In this document: positions 1 through 14,461 of the stretch, in pieces
Position numbering within the stretch: the first letter of the stretch is position 1
Layout of the letters: each line of letters starts with the position of its first letter
Source of the DNA: Cranoglanis bouderius
Taxonomy: Eukaryota; Chordata; Actinopteri; Siluriformes; Cranoglanididae
DNA: 64,000 nucleotides
Assembly (NCBI GenBank): GCA_023630585.1
Contig: CM042560.1
Coordinates: 7,133,501 to 7,197,500 of the forward strand
Reading direction: 5' to 3'
Translations under genes and position numbers: made by a program
The notes under the pieces: generated by a model
Told to the model about the DNA's origin: nothing
The model's input: only the letters and a program-made list of their open reading frames with translations
The model's database searches: none

Positions 1-726
1 TGATATTTGGAGCTATTCATTATTCCCTCCACCCCGATTAAAGCCCCAGTCCCAGCTGTTCCATGCTGCCACCACCATGCTTCCCCACGGGGATGGTGTT
101 CTTTTGGAGATGTGCTGTGTTTTTTTTTTTTTTTTTGTGCCAAACATATCTTTTAGGATTATGGCCATATAGTTCAACTTTGGTCTCATCAGACAATAAC
201 ACATTATTCCACAAGGTTTTGGGAGACTGGATGTTTTTCATTGTTTGGTTTAAAAAGGCTTCCATCTTGCCATCTACCCCATTGCCCAGAGATTTGAAGA
301 ATTCAGGAGATTGTTTTCACATGTAGGGAGCAACCAGTATTTAAATTGCTGCAATTCTTTTAATGTTGCTGTAGGCCTCTTGATAGCCTCCCTGACCAGT
401 TTTCTCCTGGTCTTCTCATCAATTTTAGAGGGACGTCCTTTTCTTAGTAGTGTCACTGTCGTGCCATATTTTATCCACTTGTTGATTATTGTGTTTACAG
501 TGTTCCATGGTATATCCAACGCCTTGGAAATTTTTAAAATCCTCTCCTGATTGTTATTTTTCAACGAGATCCCATACCTGCTTTGTAACTTTATATGTTG
601 CAATTTCACAATAAAGGTGAAAAAGGTTCTGACAAGATTTAATTTAATTTTTTACTTTTTTTTTTTTTTTTTTTACATCACAAACCTGCCACTTTATCAG
701 GGGTGTGTAGAGAGAAAAAGCCACTG
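1..726 (-). mobile_element. Tc1-like transposon remnant (runs off the left edge)
   Basis: The - strand carries a broken Tc1 transposase N-terminal part (helix-turn-helix segment NTIINKWIKYGTTVTLLRKG, then GRPSKIDEKTRRKLVREA) in the frame ending near 609, with frameshifts below. The terminal inverted repeat ends CACTG at 722-726 with TA beside it. The same family ends at 11279. Non-functional. Confidence 0.8.
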
Positions 727-728
727 TA

Positions 729-2419
729 GAAATAGACTTAATAATCACGTAGTTGTTTCTCATAATCAGAAATAGTAGATATATTTGCCGTTATACATTT
801 TTTAAAAACTTGCTAAGATATAATTTTTTGCAGTATATCCCTCATAATCGATCAAGCAAGATGAGCTTGTATACAAACAAACAAATAAATATATTTATGC
901 CATGGTCTGTCTGAATACTCGATTCTGGTTGGCTGGAAGGTGTGTGTTAAAACCGAATAATGCACAGGAAGTTCCAGTCAGTTTAATCACTGTTCTAATG
1001 CACTGCCTGTAAACAATTCTAACCATAGTAATATACAGTTACAATTGCATGCACTAGTTAAACTCACTGCTTCATTATTAATAGAGACACGGCACAGACG
1101 CAGGTAATTCACACACATACACAATCTCTCTCTCTCTCTAACTCTCTCTCTCTCTCTCTCTCTCTAATAGCTATTTATTAAAATTCATTCAAATAAATGT
1201 AATCTACTCTGTGTATGATTTAGAGCAGACAGAATTCTAGATTTAACGAACCGTATATAAAATAACTAACAAATTTTTTTTATCGTTCCAGTCAAAATTT
1301 TCACTGCAAACCTCAATGACAGCTTTAATCGTCAGTGCTGCCAAGTGACCATGGTATAAGTGGGATTATCCATGGCTAGGTGTGCATCACACGATTTTAG
1401 TGCACTCTATGGATGCAACCTCCACATCGTGCGTTAAAATTGTGTAATACACACCTAGTTGTGTAATACACACCTAGTTACATATCTGGACCTACAGGTT
1501 AATATAGCTAATATATAACAATTAATGCATATCGCATTGTGGAAGAGTGAGTGGCGAAAACCTGACTCGGGGTGGGGCGAAAAATGCTCAACTTTATGCA
1601 GATAACAAGTGGCAGCCGTGTAGCCAAATATGCTGTTGTCTAGCTACAAATTTTAGTTCTGTATGTCCTCTCAAAAACTCATAAAGAGTTATTTATAGCA
1701 GCATCTGGGTTCTGTAAGGTGTGACTCTATTTTGCACAGCTGTAAAGATGAAAACAAAAGAAATTATGTTTGTCAGAGGGTTTCCCACACTGACAGTACT
1801 CTTGGAGAACTAAAAGCAAGTAGCGTCTGATTATATTGACACATCTGGTGTTTGTTAAACCTCCTAAGTAACAACTGAAATCAATTTATATTTGAAATGT
1901 GCACTTTCTTCATTAAAAGGTTCTTTTGTAAACCTGGTTGTAGGCAGAAACCTCTCTAAAGTGGAAAGTGATGCAGAGAGTGTGCACATGAAGCAGCAAG
2001 GTAAAGGCTCAGTGCTGTGTGCAAATACACTTAACCCTAAACTATGACCTCCGTGACATGCCTTGAATGTATTCTGGCTCGGTTGCTTTCGCTAAAAGGG
2101 TCCAAAAAAGGTCAAATGTAAATATAACACGCCTCCACCTTTCTTACTCTCAACATCAGTGATCCACAAGGTTCCACAACACAAGCACCGTAATTAAATT
2201 TGCAGATAATACCACCAACCTCAGCTTAATCTCAGACAACAGCAAGCATGAACCTGAAGAAGTGCTGAACCGGACCATGTGGTGTTTGGAAAACACACCA
2301 ACAAGACTTCTTCCCTCGAGCTGTTTCCAGACTGTCTTCCTTACCTGTCATAACCACTATAAAGTGTGAGCGTACATGACCATTTTTGGTGTATGTTTTT
2401 CTATTTTTTATGCCATTAG
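729..2419. other. SMURF2 5' intron, no gene seen
   Basis: AT-rich intronic sequence. It holds a (TC)n microsatellite near 1122-1165, a 19-bp tandem duplication (gtgtaatacacacctagtt) at about 1442-1480, and no open exon. The missing SMURF2 first exon(s) were looked for and not found. Confidence 0.6.
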
Positions 2420-2528
2420 GACTTCCAGACCCCTTTGCTAAAGTGGTGGTGGATGGTTCTGGTCAGTGCCACTCGACAGACACGGTCAGGAACACACTGG
2501 ACCCGAAGTGGAACCAGCACTATGACCT
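2420..2528 (+). CDS. smurf2: SMURF2 exon, C2 domain part
   Basis: The reading starts with the last two bases of an Arg codon, then LPDPFAKVVVDG and LDPKWNQHYDL, the calcium/lipid-binding C2 strands. Acceptor ccattag, donor GTAAGT. Enters in phase 2 and ends after CT of a Leu codon. 109 nt. Confidence 0.96.
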
Positions 2529-5500
2529 GTAAGTCAGCCACATATCTGCTGTCTTCCTATTCTCAGAAATGTTTAAGTTTAGAATGAGGGTTAATTAAGT
2601 CCAAGACGTCTTGGCTTTCTTATAGGCTTTAGAACTACACTGAGTTTATTATGTACACCTACAATCATCATTGGTCTTTTTTTTGCCAACTACCATATAG
2701 ATGCTAGGTATAGCATTGACTGTAGTCCATCTGTCCAGATCCGCTCTACATTGGAAAGGGACCATCATGGGACCCCAACTGAGCAAATATTACTTGGGTG
2801 GTGGACACTTCACATTAGAGACCCTGACGTGATGTGTGACACTGCTACAAGTATATCAGTATATAGTGTCCCTTTTCTGGGGTTGAAGGGGGCTGGGGTG
2901 TTGTGAATGGGGAAAATAGGCTAGAGCTAGGTTTTTGTACCTGATAAAAATGGCAACTCAGGGTGATGAAGAGTCCACAATAACATATTATGCATGCTAT
3001 ATCAAAGTATTATGTATAACTGATTATACCACAGTGCTGTTGAATTATGTATTCTGATTGTTCAGGGGGGTATTGATTAACTTTCTATTACCGCAGCACT
3101 GACAGTAGTTCAGCTACAAAGCAAAACACAGGTTCTTATTAATGCACTCAGTGTAATACATTATTGTTTCTATAGTAACAGCTCGTTCTCAGGGACGTGT
3201 ATGGTGGACACTCCACATAATCTAAGGCTAAGAATAAGCAGATTAAATAGGATTTATGGAAGGAGTCTCCAATGTCAGCACTTTATAACATCATTTTTTT
3301 CTGCCAAGTCTTCAGGACAGGGATCTATGCTTATTCCTTACTTATTGCCACAAGACGGTTACCACTAATTGATTGAACGGAAGCCTTAAAACCGTCAATA
3401 TGTAGTTGCGTGAATTCTTTGTATTTCAGGAAATGTTTCCTTGATCAGCCTTGCTAATGTGTTGGCAGTTCATATATTTGTGGTTAAGAAACATTCTTTT
3501 ATGAATACGTATATAGCAGGAAATCAAACCGTAATGCAGAATCGAACAGTGAACGTTTCAGCAGCTGTTGCTGTTCAGAGCCCATGTTTATCGAGCGCGT
3601 CTTCTGAACACTCTTGAATTTCGAACTCAGCCATGTTTTTAGGGAATTCCTGGGAGGACCCAAAGGCCCTGCTGGCAGCAAAGTTCATTCCAGCAAGAGA
3701 AACTATGTGCTGGCTTTTTCTCTCTAACTCTCTATTGAGAACATATTGAGTGTTTTAGGCTGTTTTTTTTTTTTAAACATGGGATTATCTCACCAGTTAG
3801 AACAAAGAAAATATAGAAACAAATATATGTTCTGGCTGCTACAGCATGAACACATGAATAGAGCATGAATAACTATAGCATGAATTTATCATAGCACTGT
3901 AGCATGTGAAACTAACATCTTGAAAGCAAAAAATGTGTGATACACATCGTGATATATCATGAATGGAGCATGATGTCCTCCTGGTTGAATACATGAACAT
4001 GGCATCACATGCTACAGAAAGAAAGCATGAACGTAATATCTGCTATAGCACAAAACCACAAAAACAGACTCATGAAAGCAGCGTGAGGTTCTACAGCTTG
4101 ACTACAACCCGACATACTACACTATGAATACATAAACACAGCCTGACATACTACAGCATGAACAGACTGTTACATTGTTAGGCATTTGTCAATGAAAAGT
4201 CTCATGTCCTGATAGAGTGTGTGTGTGTGTGTGTGTGTGTAACTCAGACATTTATTTAATGGAGCCCATGGCACCCCATTCCTAATCTGGCTCCAGTAAT
4301 GCACCACAATCCCCCACACCCTTGCACTGAGAACAGGTGGGTGCAGTACCCCAGAGAAAAAGGGAGTCTGCACCATGTAGTCCCATCTGTGTGTGTGTTT
4401 TGTCTCAGGCATGCTCTGGTGTCTTCTGTCTTTTCAAGCTGAATGGTCAGGTGGTATCAGCCTCAAGCTGCTCTTAAAACCAAAGTGAAAAGCATTGAAT
4501 AGCATATAAAGCCCAAGGGAAGCAATTTGGTGTAATATGTGACTTGTGTGTTTAGAGAGTTCAAAAGGACCTCAATATTACATGCATTTATTTACAGGGC
4601 TTAGAAGAATGTGTGGCCACTACAAGTATAGCAATACACATGTGTTTCTGTGTCTGGGAGTGTCTGTGTGTGTGTATGTGTGTCTGAGGCATGTAAGAGT
4701 GTATTTATGAGTGACCGTATGAAAAACTGTATGAAAAGTGCCTTTTAGGGCTAAAGTTGGGGTTACTGAGGTAAAAGGTACAGTTACTGAGGTAAAGAGT
4801 GTAGTTACTGAGTAAAGGGTATAGGTACAGAGGTAAAGGGTTTGAGTTACTGAGGTAGGGTTACTATGGGAAAGGATAGAGTTACTGAGGTAAAGAGTAC
4901 AGTTACTGAGGTAAAGCTTAGTGTTACTGAGGTAGGGTTACTATGGGAAAGGTTAGAGTTACTGAGGTTAAGGTTAGGTCTGGAGATATTTAGGTTACTT
5001 ATATTTAGGCTAGGTCAGGGTCAGCTGTTTGGATCACTGGTATTAGAGTTACTTATAGACACTGCATTATTTTGTTAAAGAAATAAAAGTCAATCAAAGT
5101 ACCTAAAATAGCTATTAGCATTCACAAAAATAGTTAACTGAGTGGGTGTATACATGTATCAGAAACCTAAATATTGCATTTGGGGCTTTTTTTTTTTTTT
5201 TTTTCTCATATTTACAAGTCTGGATTTTTTTTTAAATGTTTACTGTTATTTTCCTTGGTGATATGTGAAATCACCAAGCTTGGAGATTCTTACTCATAGC
5301 TGCATGGATAATAATGACTCGGCAATAAAAACACAGCAACAACTTCAAGAAGATCAGACTTGTTGTCATCAGTGAGCCAAGACCTGTTTGGGGTCTGGCA
5401 CTTGCTTCTTTAGTTTTGTTTTGAAGGTTCAAGGCTAACAGCTGATGGATTTCTGTTTCACCTATATTCTGTTCTAGTTAGTACGACATACTGTAATCTA

Positions 5501-7300
5501 TCAAAGTGAGCACAGTTTTACAAACTCTACAAATGAATTATACAAAATTCTACAAATACAAAGCTAAATGTTCTGAGCACTAAACATGTACACACACTTG
5601 GGGTAAGGGGACATTTAAATGACATCTTCCCCTTAACTATTCCTTTAATCACTGACTAATGACTATATTAAATAATAGTTAAAAGACTTTGCCAATTCGT
5701 ACTCACTAATGCAATCCGTTTACTGGTGCCTTTGTGGATGTTGGGTTTATGATAAATATCCAGTTATTTTGTTGTTAGAAACAATAGGAAACACATTTTT
5801 AGACTTGACACTGAGTATTTTATCAGCATGAAATATTGCTTGGTTAATTGCTGTTACTTAATCCCAAGTTTCACCATTTGCTACTACGGTGCATCATTGG
5901 TTTCTTTTGTTCCTCTTTCAACAGTTATATTGGGAAGCTGGACTCAATCACCATCAGTGTATGGAACCATAAGAAGATTCATAAGAAGCAGGGAGCAGGG
6001 TTTCTGGGCTGTGTGCGTCTCCTCTCCAATGTCATCAACCGCCTCAAAGACACTGGCTGTAAGGCATCAGCTAGCAATTTTAATTTAGCAGAACATTTAC
6101 TGAATGCTATAGTTAATATAAATTTTGGTTCCTAGAATCTGTCAGGTTTTTGTAAATGTACCTCATAACAACATGACATTATACTTTGTTATGGTGCGTT
6201 CAATTCTAATTCTAAGTATAATTTCAGTGCGAGAAGTTGGACACATTGAGTTGTCGTCGGAACACTATTGTTAGACAACTTGGTAATATCAATGCCAAAC
6301 ATAGGCTAGGACAAACTACTGATTGTAGCTGCTACTACAAACTACTGATTCATCTGGCTTGTAGCTTCTTAGCCTTTTTTGTTTTTACACTAACTACCCA
6401 AAGATCTATGGGATCATATTGAAAAAACATGAACTAAATCAAGAGCTATCAGAAAATTTTGACTGTTGAAGTCATTAAAACAGCAAGAGCTATTTTGGTC
6501 TAAACGGTTTTGTCTAGTGTTTCTCTACACCAAACAGTGTAGTACAGCATGAGTTGGTTACTATTGAGAATCCACAATTAACTATACTCTGTCAAGTACT
6601 TGTGCCCACTTTCTACAACTTGTTAAACTATGAGGAGCTCTCTGTTGATTTTCTTTGACAGGAAAGGGCATGCAGGTTGTTGCTGTAACTAGTGGTTGTT
6701 TTTTTTTGTTTTTTGTTTTTTTTTTGGTTGTTTTTTTTTTTTTTCTCAAAATGGTGGTTTTATGACAATACTGTGACAATTCTGTAATGATTTGCGTTTG
6801 ACCAATAAACATCAAGCTCCAAGGGGACTCTCTGGGTCTTGGCAAGATTCGTAACCAAATTCAGCATGGGTACTTGAGTATAGTACAGGTTACAACAGAT
6901 TTGTTACCGTATTGTGTCGTACTGCACTGTTTGGTCAAACTATGCTATATACAATTTTCTTTTAAAAGGCTTGTATCTTATTACAGTGTCATAGCACACA
7001 TTGCTGATCACTTTATAGCATGTTCAGGGACATTTCCATTCACATTGGTGAATTCTCATATGGGGACACACCTCTCTTCTGGGTCTCTCTGGGAGGTGGT
7101 GCCAGCCTGACTGGCAAAGAGAGTGAGAGAGAGAGAGGGAGGGAGAGGAGGAGGAGGAGGAGGAGGAAGATGTGGAGAATTGTAGCCAGACAGACTGACT
7201 CAGTGATCTCCTTAGGGAGGTGTGTGTGCATATAGGGTGGGGTACCTGGAAGACATCTGCCCCAATCGCACTCTCCCCAGCGGCCCCAGCTGAGCTCTTA

Positions 7301-7331
<31 letters not shown>

Positions 7332-9845
7332 ACACCACACACACACACTGTCTGCTGGTGCCTCTGTATCTGTCTATCCCTTCCGAGTGTGTGTGTGTGT
7401 GTAATAGAGCTCAGAAAGACACTGAGACATACATTCAATTATGAATATCATACCACTGAATACTTAATGCCAGATATTTAGATTTACAATATTTGCTAGT
7501 GTAATATTAAATGTTGAGGTAGTACACAGTTTTCACATGAATCCAAACGCAGTCATGTTTGGTGTCTGATATTTGCTTTAGTTTCGGATAAATTTCATAT
7601 GTGGAAATATGAAATGAAACCATGTGGGAAAACCCTTCAAGTGTCATTCTGACACAGTCAAGAAATAGGAATTTTCAGTCCATAACATACTTAAGTATAA
7701 CATTTACCTTCACCATAATTATATTTCACCAAAGCAATGTGGAATTTTTGTGTTAGCCTGGGCAAGGTTAAAAAGTTATCATCCTGCAAAGATCAAGTTG
7801 GTTAAGGAGCCAATTTAACACACCTGGTGGGAAAAGCAGTCAGTCTGTCTAAACATGTCTAAAACCTTGCTAGCTAAGTGTGAGTTCTTCACACAGCGAA
7901 TATCACGCTTTGACCAAGTTGTTGGATAACTACGTGCCGTAGCAAAATGGGCATAAGCCTAATCAATTCGGTTTGTAATCAGGTACCAGCTGTCAAAATA
8001 TATGTGATGGTCATGTGTTGGAGTTAGAAATACATAATTAAATGCATTTTTTTTTCTCTTTTTACTTTTGGGGTTTACAAGATTTTCAAATGCTAGAACT
8101 TTTCTTATGGTTGAGATGCATGCAAAAGAGAAACACATTTCGGTTCCGGGAAGCATGTCATTTTTAGGGGGGGAGAATGTCAAAATTTCACACTGGAGGG
8201 TTTTCGAGGCTGTTGCACAATTACACACTTTAGATCCCATCCAAATTGTTTAGTAATGTCACACAGGCTTGCTGATGTGGTTTAGGACACAGTGTGACTT
8301 ACTGCAATGTATTAACATGAAAAAAAAGTAGATTGCATCTCTAAACTAAACACACAATGAGTTCTGTTCTGTTTATGAGGTTGTGCACACTCGAGCTTGT
8401 GTATCTTTCTTTTCGCTTGTTAAACCCCCTGCCCCAGTCTGAAGGTGGAATTGTCTGGGAAATTACAGATATGCAAATAAGCATATGATAAAATAGTTTC
8501 ACATTTACCTCAGATTTGTAAATACAGGGTATATCTACTATTTTATAAAATAGTGCACTTTCAGTGCACTTGTATAAGTTATCAGAATCAGATGGCACTT
8601 GTTATAGAAGATTGTTATTGAATGTGTGTGAATTTGTGGTGTGTAAATTTGCCAGCAACATTGTGCGGTGTTTCTGAGTCACAGGCTGAGTCTCAGTCAG
8701 GAAGTGTGTCTCACCGCAGATCCTCTTCGCGCCGACACACCGACTCCACCAGCGCACACACACGCAGAACAGAACAGAACAGAATGCCGAACGGCACCGT
8801 TTTCTAGGAACTCTTGTCTGTTTCATTTGGAAGGGAAAGCCACAATGTTGCGCGGTTGATGCATGTGTGTCCTTAACCCTCCCTTAGTTTCTTAGTTTAT
8901 TATGATGATGTGGCATCAGTCGTCTGGTTCAGCTGGCAGTCAGCACAAAACATACTTGTCACTCATTCGCTTTGTAGGTTAGAGGTCAGGCTATATCAGG
9001 GTGATGAATCATCCATTGGTGCTATAACAACATATTATTATCTTTAGTTGGATTATTTGCTTAATGTGATGATTGGAATTGTTCTTTTAATTGACAGATC
9101 AGAAGCTAGACCTGAACAAGCTTGGGCCCAACAATAATGACACCATCAGAGGGCAGATAGTGGGTGGGTAGAACACATTCACACCAATACAGACATGCAA
9201 ACACAATGCATACAAAAGTACTAATTAAGGGTTTTTATATCCTGTCTGAGGAATCTGAAATGCATACTGGGACTGACTGTCAGAGACCACACCTCCTTTA
9301 TTGGGGCTGACAGGCATAGAGGCCTTCTTTATTGGGACTGACAGGCAAAGAGGCTTCGCCTCCTTTATTGGGACTGATGGGCACAGACACCACAGCTTCT
9401 TTATTGGGACTGACCAGCACAGAGGCCACGCCTTCTTTATTGGGACTGACAGGCAAAGAGGCTGTGCCTTCTTTATTGAGACTGACAGGCAAAGAGACTT
9501 CGCCTCCTTTATTGGGACTGATGGGCACAGAGACCACAGCTTCTTTATTGGGACTGACCAGCACAGAGGCCACGCCTCCTTTATTGAGACTGACCGGCAA
9601 AGAGACTTCGCCTTCTTTATTGGTACTGACAAGCACAGAGGTCATGTCTCGTTTACTGGGACTGACTGGCATAGAGGCCACACCTTCTTTATTGGGACTG
9701 ACTGGCACAGAGGTCACGCCTTCTTTATTGGGACTGAACGGTACAGAGGCCACGCCCTTCTTTATTGGGATTGTGTGGTACACAGACCTGTACATAAATG
9801 CAGTTATTCAGGACATAGTTAAGGGATTGTGTTACATGACTATAT

Positions 9846-9892
<47 letters not shown>

Positions 9893-11522
9893 TGAGCTTG
9901 CAGTCCACAGACAGGATAGGAATGGGAGGCCCCTTGGTGGACTGCAGCCGTCTGTTTGACAACGACTTACCGGATGGGTAAATACGTCAACACAAAACAC
10001 TGATGCACACTGACACACACATTTAGCTCCAAAATCACTAATGACACCAGATTTGTACAGTGAAAATAGCTGATGCTGCATAAAAAAGAAATTACTCTAT
10101 TTTTTCAACCTAATCTTTATTTGCTGTTTCTGACACATTTCCTGTACTGAGAATGGAAACCATGGTTTTAGTTTGAAACACAATTATAAGGGATGTCATA
10201 GAGCAGTTGCCCAAAAATGGTTAAATATACAACTTTTTAATGCTAATGTAAAACTACAACTCTAATAAAAAGGTCATACGAAGAGAGAGACATAAAATAA
10301 CTGGTCTCATGTGCTTTATGCAACAACGGATGTATTTTGCCTAAACATTTATTGATGACAGACTTCTTCCTCATCATATCTGGAATTTCTTTTAATTTTG
10401 GCATAGCGTGTTACTGGGTAAGACCTTTTAACCAACCTCATGCTGTTGAAAAAGTTCTATTTAAGTGTAGGTTTGATTGAACAGGGTTTGCAGTAATCAG
10501 GCCTGGTTGCGTCTAGTCCAGCTGAATCCCATTATGAATGCAGTTTCATAGATTTGGGGAATTAGTAACTACAGGGGCAAATACATTTTCACACAAGCCC
10601 AGTTGGTATTGGATAACTTTTTTGCTTCAATAAATAACATTATCATTTAAAAACTATATTTTGTGTTTACTCAGGTTGCTTTTGTTTTATCTTAGATTTT
10701 GTTTTAATTTCTGAAACAATTTAGTATGAGATGTGCACAACAATAGAAGAAATCAGGATGGGGGCAAATACCTTTCCACAGCACTGTACATCCAGATCAA
10801 CAAAGGAATGGCTCAATCAAAAGCAGATCAGTGTTTTTGAATGACCTAGCCAGAGTCCAGACCTGAATCCAACCAAAAATCTGTGGGGTGACCTGAAGCG
10901 AGCTGTGCACAGGAGATGGCCTTACAATTTGATGGATCTAGAATGTTTTTGCAAGAAAGAGTGAGAAAATATTGCCAAGTCAAGATATGCCATGCTGATA
11001 GACACTTAGCCAAAAAGACTGAGTGGTGTAATAAAATCAAAAGGTGTTTCAGCTAAGTATTAGTTTAGGGGTGTGCACACTTATGCAACCAGGTTATTGT
11101 AACTTTTTTATTTTCCCCTAATTTTTTTTTCTGTTTGATTTTCACTTAATTTTTATATGTTGTAATTTCACATTGAGGGTGGAAAAGGTTTGGCCATGAT
11201 TTATCTTAGTTTTAATTTTTTTTTACATCACAAAAACCTGCCATTTTAACAGGGATGTGTAGACTTTTTATAGCCACTGTATGCTGCAGATGTGGTGGAC
11301 AGAGATTAGGTTGAAAATATGCTAAATTTGTTAAATATGTTAATATACACAAAATTTGTTAAATAAAAAAACGTTTATACACACGACTTTCCCACAATTA
11401 CACTTTTATATATGAGAAGTGCAACAATCTTCTTTAGATCAAATATTCTTGTTACACAGTTATTAAACATTGTCATACAACAAAATCTGTCCCTGTATTG
11501 TAATGTTGTAAATGTTTTATTG

Positions 11523-11558
<36 letters not shown>

Positions 11559-11685
11559 CTGGGAGGAGAGGAGAACTGCAACAGGCAGGATTCAGTATCT
11601 CAATCACATCACACGGACAACACAGTGGGAAAGACCAACCAGGTCAGGAGAACATGTGTATCTTCTCTCTCCACTTTCTCACTAA

Positions 11686-11733
<48 letters not shown>

Positions 11734-11820
11734 GATGAATCTACATCTTTCTGTGCCTGTCTTTCTGTCTGACCTTCCACACACAAACATATGCTTGTCT
11801 CTCATCATCCGAACTTACAC

Positions 11821-11854
<34 letters not shown>

Positions 11855-14461
11855 TTTGTTCATACTGAGAAAGACCTAGGTGATTTCCTTCACTGTTGCC
11901 ATGCCAACAAACCAGCAAAACCAAACAATTCACACTGCAGTGTCTAAAGTTTTTTGTTCTCAGACTTCTTACACATTCAGAAGTCGTCGCTTTAGCACTG
12001 TGATGAAATACATTATGTAAAAAAAAATATTTACAGATTGTTCTACATTAAAGGTGATCCAATATAAGAAAAAAACATACACACATTACAGCCAATCAGA
12101 AATGACTATTTTCCATTGGGGTGGTTACAGCCATTACACCACCCTGTTATTGATTATGTTCCTATAACAGCACACTCACAGTGTTTTATTCCTCTTTTAT
12201 CACAACAATTTGCCAGCGATTACTATTTTAATAATGTCAATTAAAGAATGACGCCTCATATGTTATCCATTTATGTATCTGCCCAATCAAATTAGATTAT
12301 TCAACAGCACTTTGGTATCAATGAAAATATTTTATAAGCACAGGAGTGTGTAAAGCGTGTTTTCACTGCACATGATCCTCGGCTGCAGTTCACGACTGCT
12401 GAATTCAGTCAGATAACTGGTGCTAATTGATGCTGTGGTTGTGGTCAGTCTGGGAACGCTAGACGAAAGCAAAATGAGACAGACTGAAACTCTCTCACAC
12501 ACAAACACTTTTTTTTCCCTTTTTTTTTTTTCTCAAAAAAAAAAAAAGGGGTCACAGAAATGCAGGTTATGTGCTAAACAAGGCCGCATAGTACGTGCTG
12601 CAATACTCACATGCCAAATTATTTTTAATCATTACAAGATTGCATAGCATAATTGGCTGAGCTAAAACAAAAGCTAAATTAAGCTACCTGAAAACAAAAC
12701 AAAACAAAATTAAATATAGCTACTGTAGCTGGCTATGGCTACATAGAGGAATTGTGAGTGGATTATGTTAGCTACACAATAATAGCTAAGTATCAGGTGT
12801 GCTTGATAGTAAGCGAGTGTTATACTGTACAATAAACAATTACATTAAAAAAGAATTAAGTATTAAATGTACCTAGTTGACTACACATTAATTGTATCTC
12901 ACATACATATACAGTCTAATCTCACTCACTCACACACACACACACACACTAACACACATCTCACATTCTTCCCACAGTTTTTCTCTGTTCTCTGTCTCCT
13001 TTTATCAGTGTCCTATGATCTGAATTGTTCACGCAGCAGAGCAAATCTGTTTTATTTCCTAAATGTAACATTTAGTGCGAGGGCCCAATGCAATTAATTA
13101 ATGTTCAGTCTACTAATTCTGTGGCTAATCACATAAACCACACCTGAGACCACCTACTAATTGTGCTATGGTAAAGTGCAGTTAGTGAAGATAGGAAGCA
13201 TGTGTACGCATATCCTCAACCTAAATTTGCCTTATTAGGGATAATACAGAAATCATGGTCAATGTCCATAGCAGGGATCAGGTCACAGGTGGATAACATC
13301 ACATAAGGGTTGTCCAAGATCAGAAGGCAATACACGAACAAGAGTCAAAAATGAGAACGACCGGAAAACAAGAAGAGAAGGCTCAGGAATTTACAATACA
13401 GAATCAAGAAGGCAGGGATTTCTATATGATACAGAAAAGCACATGAAGACTTCACAACATGGAACTGAAACAGCAGTTAGAAATAACCAAATTAATCAAA
13501 GTGAGACACAGAACAGGTGAACACATTAGGGTAATCAACCAGTGTCATGTCTGGGCAGAGACAGGACTAGGACAGAAACAAATGCACAAATTGTATAAAG
13601 AGCAATCACAAGCAGAGAAGGAGAATTTGTGACAGCTATGCTTGTTGGTGTTGGGTTTAAATGTTAAATGAGTTGTGAAATGGTGGAAGTTGTCAACTAT
13701 AGTTTCGTTAACAAGCTCTTTACCAAGGCTGTGTTCTAAAGGACTTTTTGGGGTCTTTCTAAAGCAGTATTTTTGCCATTGATTACAATGAGACCATGCA
13801 CCCATGCTGATGATTAAAAATGACAGGCTTTTCATCCCGGTTTTACCCCACCTCACACCCAGAATGTTTGTACAAAAGGTTCCCAGTTTTTGGCGAAGCA
13901 TCATGGTCTGGGGGTGGGGCTTGAGAGATTCACACCCATGTTGGACAAAATGAAGGAGAGACTAATTGCGGCTGTTTTCTGATGGATTCCGAAAATTGTA
14001 TTAAATATTTTCTTGCCATTAAAATATTTTAAACAGAGATAATTTTGCTTAAAAAAAGTATATTTTGGATAAAGTAGCACCAAAAGCCAATTCAATAGGC
14101 TTAGATCATATTAGAAAAAGTTAGATTTTGTAAGATTTCAGCATACACATTTAAGCACAGGTCACATAACAGATACAGACACAGAAATTGAGACACAGTA
14201 CTTCTGCCCCCAAATGTCATCTGTCCATGTTTTCCCCTTCTACAGGCCCGCCTCGGAGTATGCAAGCCCCGGTCGGCCCCTCAGCTGTCTGTTGGATGAG
14301 AACACACCCATCCTGAGTTCTAATGGAGCCTCCGGTGTCACACACACCAACTCCAGAGCTCAGGAGAGACGTGTCCGCTCACAGAGACACAGAAACTACA
14401 TGAGCAGAACACACTTACACACACCTGCTGATCTGCCTGAGGGATATGGTTAGCACACGCA

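Larger units (their letters stand above)
2529..5924. other. SMURF2 intron
   Basis: Non-coding. Contains degenerate repeats near 3839-4170, a (TG)n at about 4217-4240, the 24-bp tandem repeats listed separately, and a T-run near 5190-5208. A small hairpin (cttggtgat/atcaccaag) lies near 5255-5280. Nothing else recognised. Confidence 0.5.
9978..11558. other. SMURF2 intron
   Basis: Mostly two Tc1-like 3' remnants (listed separately); the first 450 bases show nothing recognisable. Ends in a (TG) tract at 11524-11556. Confidence 0.5.

Noticed and set aside
1900..1940. Possible SMURF2 upstream C2 exon around aaacctggttgtag
   Set aside because: Only a few residues resemble the expected AKNLVKKDFF stretch; phase and splice sites do not fit the exon at 2420.
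4866..5078. 70-codon frame with VTEVK repeats
   Set aside because: Direct product of the 24-bp tandem repeat.
7024..7344. Ser/Pro-rich frame on the - strand
   Set aside because: Made by GA, GAG, C-run and CA simple repeats inside a SMURF2 intron.
9298..9892. Overlapping frames of 165-186 codons on both strands, looking like repeat proteins
   Set aside because: They arise from the 36-bp minisatellite, whose period keeps every frame open. They lie in a SMURF2 intron and have no splice or promoter signals.
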